Assembly (NCBI GenBank): GCA_032718475.1
Contig: JAUCBJ010008623.1
Coordinates: 1 to 64,000 of the forward strand
From: Nemertoderma westbladi
Taxonomy: Eukaryota > Xenacoelomorpha > Nemertodermatida > Nemertodermatidae
DNA length: 64,000 bases
Direction of reading: 5' to 3'
Shown: positions 23,137-31,903 of the stretch, one piece after another
How the letters are laid out: each line of letters opens with the position of its first letter
How positions within the stretch are numbered: the first letter of the stretch is position 1
The notes under the pieces: model-generated
The model's database searches: none
What the model saw: only the letters and a program-made list of their open reading frames with translations
Told to the model about the DNA's origin: nothing
Translations under genes and position numbers: made by a program

Positions 23137-23700
23137 CCAATGAGGTGCGTACAACATATGGAACGATGAGTTGGGCCAATCATAGGGCATGGAACATCTT
23201 ATTGCTCCAATGTGAGGCCATGGAATGCTCTGGAAGGTTCTAGCGGATTCTATGTCCCAGATTTAGTATATATAAGGGCCGGTTTGCCTTTGGTTATCAC
23301 ATTCACTTTACTAGTTAACACCACTCGTAGAACTTGTTTCTAGTTACCATTTCTCTTGCTTAGAACTATATTTGTTATAACTCTTTAGATCTGTTTGATA
23401 AATCTTTGTAAAACTGTAAATATACTGTAAACTTCTGAACATGTATATTTCCAAACGTCCACCATTGGGACAGCTAAGCATTGGGAAGATGGCCGCCTAG
23501 ACCATTAGGCCGTCAGCAATGCAGGGAAGATGTCCACAACACGCTAGCGCCCACATTAGATTAGAGCGCGCACCCCCTTCACTCTTCGAAATACTCCACC
23601 TTGCCATGCAGCGCCCGATTTTCGAGGAAGGTAAGACTTTGTTTGACGCCCTTGCCCGACGTAAGACCTATAGATCAGGGTAAGCGTGATGCCGTCCTGG
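23137..23700 (+). promoter_or_regulatory. Promoter-like module, composite element copy A
   Basis: Three CCAAT boxes (23137, 23176 and 23217) are followed by TATATATAAG at 23267 and then a leader sequence. A conserved block with GATGGCCGCCTAGACC and CAGCAATG lies near 23490-23530, and a possible splice donor AAGGTAAGAC near 23630. The same order of parts, with recognisable sequence similarity, occurs at 62863-63400. It is probably the 5' region of a retroelement or a gene family leader; no coding region follows here. Confidence 0.55.
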
Positions 23701-23913
23701 GACGCCGCAAAATTTAGGATCAAATAACTAGATTTGGACCGAACCCCCGTATTGCAAATCCCTGGGTTAACCTGTATATCTCACAGGTGCGAACTATTGC
23801 CGTCCGTCAGTACGCGAGTACATATTAGGTACATACAGCATATGTTCCATAATTTAGTGATTCGCAATACTGACAGTTTGGTACCGGTTTGCTTTGTAGA
23901 ACATACATTAGTA

Positions 23914-23929
23914 CCCCCCCCCCCCCCCC
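23914..23929. repeat. Poly-C tract, 16 nt
   Basis: A run of C after GTA. It belongs to a set of eleven such tracts in the window. Confidence 0.85.
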
Positions 23930-24052
23930 TGTCTGAACTTAGTTATTCGTTCAGGCAAGGAGTATTTCTGCTACCGGCACTTCGCTTGGCCTAGGGAGGT
24001 TTATTAATATCCTACCGCACCTTGCCACGTTCTGATAGGTATTGCTGCTAAC

Positions 24053-25221
24053 GGAAGCAGGACAATTCGGTCCCGGACAATTCGGTCCGGACAATTCGGT
24101 CCCGGACAATTCGGTCCCGGACAATTCGGTCCCATTAATTTTGTGTTTTGGGACCGAATTGTCCGGATACTGACTAGGACAATTCGGTCCCAAAACATGC
24201 ATATTAAAGGGACCGAATTGTCCGGGACCGAATTGTCCGGGACCCAATTGTCCGGGACCGAATTGTCCGGGACCGAATTGTCCGGGACCGAATTGTCCAG
24301 GACCCAATTGTCCGGGACCAAATTTAATTGGTAATATATAATGGAGAATGTTCTAGAACCTTAATATATATTATTATATGGTAGCTAGTGTTTTTTTTTA
24401 CTAGCTAGTATTTTTTTTTAAATAAAAAAAATTTACTTTTTTTGTTAACATTATTAGTTATGGTAGCTATTATGGTGTTTTTATGGAGCTTGTGAATTAT
24501 TTACTAGCTAGTAATAGTATGTGTATTTAAAATGTTTAAAACTGATTTTTTTTATATATTGCGTAAGTATACTGTATGTGTTGTTGGTTGGTTAACAAGC
24601 CTAAATTATTATCCTAGATAATAGCTGGATCTCATTCAGGGACTGTTATAATATCATCAATATTTTTGGTAATTAATATAATCAGCAACAGTTTAGGCCT
24701 AATTCTGAAATATCAATGTTTTCACAAGTGCTTTTATAATTTCAAGGCAATGCTAGCTAGTAAAAAAAATACTAGCTACACCTTAATAAATAATATATAA
24801 TAATGTTCTTGAACACTTACCAATAACAAAAATTAAAAAAATACAGTGTTTTTTAAATTTCAAAAATTTATAGCAAGTAAATAACACTAGCTACCATAAA
24901 AAATATCTCTACTAATGTTCTAGAACATTCACCAATATCAAAAAAGCACTAAAAAGTTGCTATCAGGAACCGGACAATTCGGTCCCGGACAATTCGGTCC
25001 CGGACAATTCGGTCCCGGACAATTCGGTCCCGGACAATTCGGTCCCGGACAATTCGGTCCTAGGACAATTCGGTCCTAGGACAATTCGGTCCCGGACAAT
25101 TCGGTCCCATTTATTTAGTGTTTTGGGACCGAATTGTCCGGGACCGAATTGTCCGGGACCGAATTGTCCAGGACCGAATTGTCCGGGACCGAATTGTCCG
25201 GGACCGAATTGTCCTACATCC
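24053..25221. mobile_element. Foldback DNA element with 9-bp target duplication
   Basis: Both ends are built of tandem 15-bp units GGACAATTCGGTCCC followed by the same unit inverted, giving two long hairpins (24060-24320 and 24970-25214) around an AT-rich core. The outer termini match as inverted repeats: GGAAGCAGGACAATTCGG at the left, and the reverse complement of the right end reads GGATGTAGGACAATTCGG. The 9-bp GCTGCTAAC flanks the element at 24044-24052 and 25222-25230. Sub-terminal inverted repeats include TATGGTAGCTAGTG and TGTTCTAGAAC. No transposase is present. A 9-bp duplication fits Mutator-like elements; that assignment is tentative. Confidence 0.85.
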
Positions 25222-25230
25222 GCTGCTAAC

Positions 25231-28170
25231 CACCGCAGCAACAAAGTTCTAGAATCAAATTTGCATACCAGATCAGCTAACGTACGGTAGCAATTAATCC
25301 CTATTTCTTATCTTACAACCAGAATCTGTTATTTGTGCCAATCACGGGTGTAGTTACTAACACCGTAATTGCCCGGTTGAGTTGTGGATAGGAAGGAGAG
25401 AGCTTTGACGTCATTTGTAAGTATAAAGTTCTACAAAACGCGACTAGCTTATTTTCGTAGCTAGTGCACGGTATCGTTCTGGTCAGAAATTACTAAAACC
25501 TAGTAAAATGATATACACCAAAATTGTTTTATTGTAACACACCCACACACACACACGCCCTAAAACATATTTACCCTTAGAATTCTACTAGTTATAGCGC
25601 ACTTTAGATTACTTTTAGGCATAATTTATCTGTAATTTACTATTCGTATTTGTAAATTTAGGATCTGATATTTAGTTACGGCAAGAAGGAGTATTTATTT
25701 ATTAGACTGTTGTTTGTCTGAGCAACGGTATTGTTACTTTAGGCACGACCCCCTTTAGACTGATTTAGTACAGGGATCAGTATTGTTACGCTAGGTCTGT
25801 CAATCCACTAGCTCGTATATAAACCATATAAATCACACCGTGGCAAGTTACGGTATTTAGGTCTGTCAGCGATAGTTAGGATTCGCTGAGCGGGGATTGT
25901 TTTCCCGTGAGTTTGGTCTGTTACTGTAACTGTACATCTGCCTCACCGGTTAGAGGACAGGTTTCCTTTTGTCTAGTTCGTAGGCATTAGACCCGCTCAC
26001 GTACGTAGAATAGGCACTAGGCTCTGCTCCTCGCCAGTAGTCGTTTGTGTATTTGTATCTGTTTGATTAGATACCCTGGAATGGGATTTGTTGTCAGATA
26101 CTGTACGAGCCCGTATACATTACTGGATCTTACGGAAAGATACATCGTTACTAGGATCTGGTAAGCGGTATACTACTGGACTTTACAAAATAAGTAACAT
26201 TCTGACATCCTGATGTTACATAGTCTGATTAACATCGAACCCATTCGGAAGTCGGACGGAGAACAGTAGGATTCATCCGGGAGGTCGACAGACCTCCCAG
26301 ATGTTTTGTATACAGTTTTGTATCGCTTTCCAAACATCCTTCACCTTATCAGCTACTGTACATTGGCCTGATTTAAAGGATTTTCAATTATTTATATCCT
26401 GTCTTTCCGTGACTATCTCGATAAGATGGTCACTTCCGATTTTTGAAAAATATGCCATAAAACCATGCCACTGGTAGCATTTTGGAAATCCCTGAGGGAC
26501 ATCTCTACGCACGAGGATGTCCCCTCGATGTCCAAATGTCAGTCCCCAGGATATACCCAATCTGGCATTTGGGGAAATCCCAGGGATATCCCCATTTAGG
26601 ACATTTGTTATGGTAGCAGAGTTGTGCTCCTGTGCGACTATCGTACTCGGGACAGGACAGATTCAGAATGCATAGTATGTATGTGTAGTATGCATCACCA
26701 GGCTGTGTTCCATCAGAGATCAGAGCGATGGCAATCGCAAAAATCGGCAGAGCATACAGCCCCACCGGATTTCTTCCTCAACTTCGACTATCAACAGTTC
26801 GCTATCCATCATATCTTGATAACTCCGGTTGCTCATAGCAACATTTCCTTGCTCATCCTCCTCACTTCGTTCACTCCCGGGGTTATATCTACCTTCATGA
26901 CATATCGTTTCGACCTTACGGATGAATCCTACTGTTGTCCGTCCTACTTCCGAATGGGTTCGATGTTAATTCATTTTGCTGATTACAGTGTGAGCGCCCA
27001 GTCCCGTACCCAGTTATACGGCCTCGTTGTTAGCGCATTTGATAAAATATGTTCTTTCACTCTCAATTTTCATATATTGTGACTTCTTTTTGTTACTTAA
27101 TAAACCATGCAAAAATGAATGCAAAATGTCTGGTCTGATACAATGAACGGAGTTGCGCTAGTGTACCTGTCACCAAGGGCCACTCACTGTATCTGTTTAT
27201 TTACCCTTTCTCCCTTCGATGTATTGATTTGCTCTATATTTCACTTAGTTCAATACGGTTTGATTATCTATTGTATTTAACTGAGATATGATACCGGGAG
27301 GGTGTGGCAACACAGTATAACAAGCAAATGTCTGACTAATTAATTCAGTAAGGACTCAAGTCTAGTGATTGTGTTTCATTTTAGAGGAAACGTATTGTGA
27401 CAAGTCTTTGGTCTAATTATATTGATATCACTACAGTATTAAATTTGTGACAACTCTCAATCGTGATGTAATTAATAATAAGAGCTTTGCTTATATTAAT
27501 GGTCTGAAACATCGCCATATATTAATTATTTAGTAAGTCAGAGATATGACAACACACAAATCTGATACAATTGTCCAGATTATCACTGATACTTAATTAC
27601 AGCAACCCACCTGTTGCAGCGCGTGTAAAACTTCCTTGAGTCTGTAATATCGGCGATATATTTTGCCATTAAGAATGACTAATTGAATTTACCAGTAGAA
27701 TATACAATGTAGCGATGAATAAATATAATTCAATTATTAACTTTTTGTAATAACCACCAGTCAATTAAACCAGACCGGGGATCAGTGCCTCTGCATGGGC
27801 AATACGACTTCTTCTGTCCAACAATTACAAAAAGAGTGAGTCAACCACAGAACCAATCGTACTTATATATCAGTAATCTAAGTAATCTAAAAGGCTAAGT
27901 TCACACGTGCAGCAACACCCGTAGATATTCGCTGATCCTCTACTCTCCTCCATTGTTGGGAGTCCTGGTTCACTTATCTCACTGTACTGTACGCACCCCC
28001 TGTTGACATCTGCGGGGTATTTATTGCCCCCCCCCCCCCCCCCCCCCCCCCCCTCTCATCATTAATTAGTTGCGGTGGGATGGCCGTAACCCACCAAGTT
28101 TCAGTTTCAGTTTATTTATTTATTTCACTAATATATATATAAAGTACATACAATATACATAACAAAAAAA
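25231..28170. other. No gene recognised, contains short repeats
   Basis: The region at 25340-26350 may continue the non-coding leader of composite element copy A that the foldback element interrupted, but no coding sequence was found. A short CA microsatellite lies near 25537. An inverted CCAAATG..CATTTGG pair lies near 26530-26572. The 152-codon frame at 26624-27082 shows no recognisable motif. A 27-nt poly-C run lies at 28027-28053. Confidence 0.4.
28027..28053. repeat. Poly-C tract, 27 nt
   Basis: An uninterrupted C run close to the 5' boundary of a LINE fragment. Other C runs are at 29031-29053, 29365-29383, 29967-29987, 35625-35644 and 51256-51275. Confidence 0.85.
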
Positions 28171-28179
28171 AAATTTCAA

Positions 28180-28925
28180 ATCACCCTGCTCTCTAATACG
28201 CTAGCAGATGCACAGCTTCTACTAAATAAAGTGGAGAGGGCTGCTAAGGAGGTTGGATTGCATATAAATGCTACCAAGACCGAATTCATGACCTTTAATG
28301 TTGATGGAAACTTGACAACCATTGATAATAATCAACTAAGGAAGGTCGATGACTTCCAGTACCTTGGATCATGGATAGAGAGTAGCAAAAAGGACATAGA
28401 AGTTAGGAAAGCAAAGGCTTGGGTAGCTCTATCAAAAATGGATACCATCTGGAAATCAGATCTCTCCAGGCACCTGAAGACTAAGTTCTTTCGAGCCACA
28501 GTGGAAAGTGTATTTTTATACGGGGGTGAGACCTGGACACTGACTAAATCACTTGAACAACGAATTGATGGTTGCTACACAAGACTACTAAGGGCAGCCC
28601 TAAACATCAGCTGGAGACAACACATGACAAACGCCGAGCTTTATGGTACAATACCACCTGTATCAACCACCCTCCGTGAACGCAGATTAAGATTCAGTGG
28701 GCACTGCTGGCGAAGTAAAGACGAGGTCATACCCGATCTACTTCTTTGGCAACCAACTCATGGAAAGCGTAGTCGTGGACGACCGGCCATAACATATATA
28801 GATCAACTTGAAAGGGATACTGAACTTGGGAGAAACGAAATTGCGACAACTATGGAGAATCGGGAAGCCTGGAAGGATCTCATTTCCACTGTCCGAGTTC
28901 GCTCGACCTAGTAGTAGTAGTAGTT
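28180..28925 (+). mobile_element. 5'-truncated LINE, ORF2 C-terminus (family T2)
   Basis: The open frame enters without a start at about 28180 (LSNTLADAQLLLNKVERAAK) and runs to the stop at 28911. Landmarks of the RT thumb and C-terminal region are GLHINATKTEFMTFN, VDDFQYLGSWIESS, FFRATVESVFLYGGETWTLT, RLRFSGHCWRSKDEVIPDLL and the end block GRPAITYIDQLERDT with ENREAWKDL. The stop is followed by a TAGTAGTAGTAGTAG tail, which marks the 3' end. The frame is undisturbed for about 240 codons, so this copy is younger than the T1 fragments elsewhere in the window. The upstream part of the element (endonuclease and RT palm) is absent. Confidence 0.85.
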
Positions 28926-29400
28926 ATTAAAATATTGTTTCCTGAAAAAAGGTTACCTTTGTTAGTATTCGGATTATCACATATGGTATTAGTAATATTA
29001 ATAGTATCAATAAACGTAATGTCGTTACCACCCCCCCCCCCCCCCCCCCCCCCTCCCATCCAGTCACTCTAGTCCTGTGTCTGGTCCCAGTAAGTAAGTG
29101 GGGTATTAACAAAAGTTTACATCTGGGCATCTGGGTGGCGCTATAGCCCCATGTAAGAAAAGTGATCATGGTGACACTCGCCACTTGTCGCGTGTCAAAT
29201 CTCCTTCTTCCTCCTCCTTCTTCCTTCTTCCTTCTATCGCATTCCTCCTCTCCAACCGATCCGTTGCCTGCTGGCGGATCCGTTGCCAGTGTAGCGGGCC
29301 GGTACTGCTGCATCACTGCCTCCCTGATAGTTGTGTCTCTCTCGCTGGGAGTTCGCAGCAAACTCCCCCCCCCCCCCCCCCCCTGAACCCTGTTTCTCCA

Positions 29401-29428
29401 GTAAAACACCCAATATTGGGTGTTTTAC
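29401..29428. repeat. 28-bp perfect palindrome
   Basis: The left half GTAAAACACCCAAT is followed directly by its exact reverse complement. It lies 17 bp after a 19-nt poly-C run. It could form a cruciform or a terminator-like hairpin in RNA. Confidence 0.9.
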
Positions 29429-30006
29429 ACAATAATACCCAATCTATTAATAGTTTCTTTCATTGTTTCAAAGCCATTAGCGACGTATAAAAAGGTTCCC
29501 AACTGATCTACCATCTGTACCAATCTGTTCAAATCTAGTGCAAATAACAGTTAGGTGAAAATTAGGTGTAAAACAGCTTAACTCAAACAACTATCGAATT
29601 TCACCTAAATATTCGAACTTCGACGATTGGTGCTCAATGTATATTAGGCTATTTTATCCATAATATTATTTGACATGTACTAAATCTGAAAATCAAGCAT
29701 CTCTCTCTCACTGACTTAGCATGTTAGAGTTTGTAAACTACGCCATTGAATGTAATCGTCACCAAACCATTAAAATTTACGATTTTGCAACCACCGTGCA
29801 TCTTTTTGTTGTGAAGTCAACTGTCTCAACACAGTATCTTCTATCCCAGATATCTCTATCTAAGCAAGATATGGGAAAACGGTTTCCATATTTGGATTCA
29901 GCATGAAATTCTGCATCAGATAGGATATGTTTCAAAAATTCGACATTTTGGTCATAAAATGCGCTACCCCCCCCCCCCCCCCCCCCCTCCCCCTTAAGTA
30001 GAATAT
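29429..30006. other. Gene-free stretch, dispersed repeat with poly-C
   Basis: The end of this stretch (about 29900-30006) shares AAATTCTGCATCAGAT, a poly-C run and CCCTTAAGTAGAATA with 45230-45345, so it belongs to a dispersed repeat. TAAGTAGAATAT at 29995-30006 is the left target duplication of the LINE that follows. Confidence 0.55.
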
Positions 30007-30475
30007 CTATAAAAACTTATAAATAAAGGCTAATAAAATAATAAAACAACAGTGATATAAAGTATACGAATGTATATAAAAACATACAAAAAGAAACATC
30101 AGAAATAAAAGCAGTAATAAAATCTTTAAAATTAATGAAATAAAACTAACAGAATGATTAAGTAATACTAAACTACGCCATAGGGTAAATATCCAGAGGG
30201 GCCAGCTATGCAAAAAGCAAATAGCAGCTGTATGACTGGAGTTGAAATTATCATTAAGGCGGGCATGTGGGGCGAGCCACATAATTAGCAAATCAATAAG
30301 CTATAAAATAAAACAAACTGACTAATACCGGTATACGGGTATAGGTACCGGTATAGGCACCAGCAGTGATAACTGCTAAATACTGAAATACTACCATAAC
30401 TGGGCCTGATCTTTTTTTTGCTGTACCAATACCCATAATCCGTTTCGAGCTCGTTTGGGCTTTTTATTGCCTGCA

Positions 30476-31903
30476 ATGGCACGGCGCTGTATCGACTGCA
30501 ATGTTGCAGAGACTCCCTCTGGGCCACAAGGTCGTGTTATCCTGTCTATGTTTCTCAACCGACTTCTCTGTGAAAGTTGTAGAATTAAACGTGGTTCTTC
30601 TTTGACACCCCAGGGTCATCTGGAAGGTATAGACACTAATCACTCTGATGACGACGACTTCAACTCTCTACTAACTGATGGCATTAACGATAACGATGTT
30701 ACCCCCCTTGGTGACGCTTCTTTGCGAGTTGGTTCCGGTCGCTCGCAACTGATCCGCAACGAGCTACTTTGTTTCATTCAGTATGAAATGTCAAGGTTGA
30801 ATAAATCTTCTTTGATTTCCGTTATTTGCCACTTTTACTCTGGAGAGGAAATTCTGGCGGCGAAGCAACTACTCTACTCGGAGGCTGTGAGTTGCGCAGT
30901 TCCTGACCGTCCTCTACCTGCCTGGATCGGACGCATCGGTAAAAAGAAATCCCAGGCTCATGCTTGTGATATCTACGCCGTTTTCCAAGAGAGTGCCTTC
31001 GTCGACTCTGACTCTCGACCAACCTTCTTTGCGCTTGATCCCTCAAGACTTCCGTCTTCAGATAAACGTTCCATTCACGACATGGTCCAGGCGGAGGAAC
31101 TCAGGAACCTCAACAGCCTTGTAAACGACCTACATCAAACGGTGTCTGGTCATGTTGAAGCTCTTAAGAACACTGTGACCCGTGCTGAATTAGTCGAAGT
31201 GAAAACAGCGATGAAGTGTGCCTCGGCTACCGTTAATGCTTTGTCTGTTGCCGGTGCAACTGGCGACACTTCTCGATTCTGCAATGTTGCAGGAAGTATT
31301 ATTTCCATGAATACTTCTACTTATGGAGCGACTGCGAACAGATCTCCTGCATCTCCTCCTTTTCCTACTGAATCTTCGAGCATTGTAACGGCTCCGCCAG
31401 TACCATTGTATTCTAATGTCGTTTTACAACAACCCCCGTCTATGTCTACCGTTCCTCCACCAAGCGGTTCTGTTACCGGGCGTGGTGGTCCACCTGACAT
31501 TCAGGTACCCGACGGGTTTACTCTCGTTCGTAACCGGAAAGAGAGAAATCGGCCACCAGCCAGAGTTGGTACTGGCAACTTTACCGCCCTCCAGGTGGCC
31601 AAGAAGCCATCTTCCTCTAACAATCGGGTTTTCATATCAAGACTGGACTCCACAGTAACCTCAGAAGAGATTGTCGCTTTCATTAAAGATAACCATGATA
31701 TAGTCGCTCTCGTTACGGAGAACCCTGACAAGAATGACAATTCTTACAACTCTTTCATTGTAAGTTGCGCTAACCAGGCGGATTCTAATAAACTTCTCGA
31801 ATGCGAGTCATGGCCGGAAGGGGTGTTAGTAAAGAAGTACTTTGTTTCGCGCCCTCGTCGTGACTCAGCAAATCGCAATGGATCCAATACAGGCCCCACT
31901 TAG
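30476..31903 (+). CDS. LINE ORF1 protein, Cys motif plus RRM-like domain
   Basis: The first ATG of the frame is at 30476 (MARRCIDCNVAE). The N-terminal region has paired cysteines (RRCIDC, then LLCESCRIKRG about 30 residues later), a zinc-finger-like arrangement. The middle is Ser/Pro-rich with a helical segment (LRNLNSLVNDLHQTVSGHVE). The C-terminal part, after about residue 380, looks like an RRM-type fold: RVFISRLDSTVTSEEIVAFI, then SYNSFIVSCANQADSNKLLE. ORF1 proteins of this LINE group bind element RNA; that role here is inferred. The frame is intact, about 475 residues, and the stop lies inside the start of ORF2, suggesting coupled translation. Confidence 0.8.
   Translation: MARRCIDCNVAETPSGPQGRVILSMFLNRLLCESCRIKRGSSLTPQGHLEGIDTNHSDDDDFNSLLTDGINDNDVTPLGDASLRVGSGRSQLIRNELLCFIQYEMSRLNKSSLISVICHFYSGEEILAAKQLLYSEAVSCAVPDRPLPAWIGRIGKKKSQAHACDIYAVFQESAFVDSDSRPTFFALDPSRLPSSDKRSIHDMVQAEELRNLNSLVNDLHQTVSGHVEALKNTVTRAELVEVKTAMKCASATVNALSVAGATGDTSRFCNVAGSIISMNTSTYGATANRSPASPPFPTESSSIVTAPPVPLYSNVVLQQPPSMSTVPPPSGSVTGRGGPPDIQVPDGFTLVRNRKERNRPPARVGTGNFTALQVAKKPSSSNNRVFISRLDSTVTSEEIVAFIKDNHDIVALVTENPDKNDNSYNSFIVSCANQADSNKLLECESWPEGVLVKKYFVSRPRRDSANRNGSNTGPT

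Noticed and set aside
24004-25244. Repeat frames rich in PDNS or GPGQF
   Set aside because: Produced by the 15-bp units of the foldback element (period divisible by 3); they stop at the element ends.
26624-27082. 152-codon frame
   Set aside because: No motif, no supporting splice pattern, composition like flanking DNA.
29162-29490. Overlapping plus and minus frames around a poly-C run
   Set aside because: They consist of low-complexity Ser/Pro/Gly or Leu-rich translation and have no motif.
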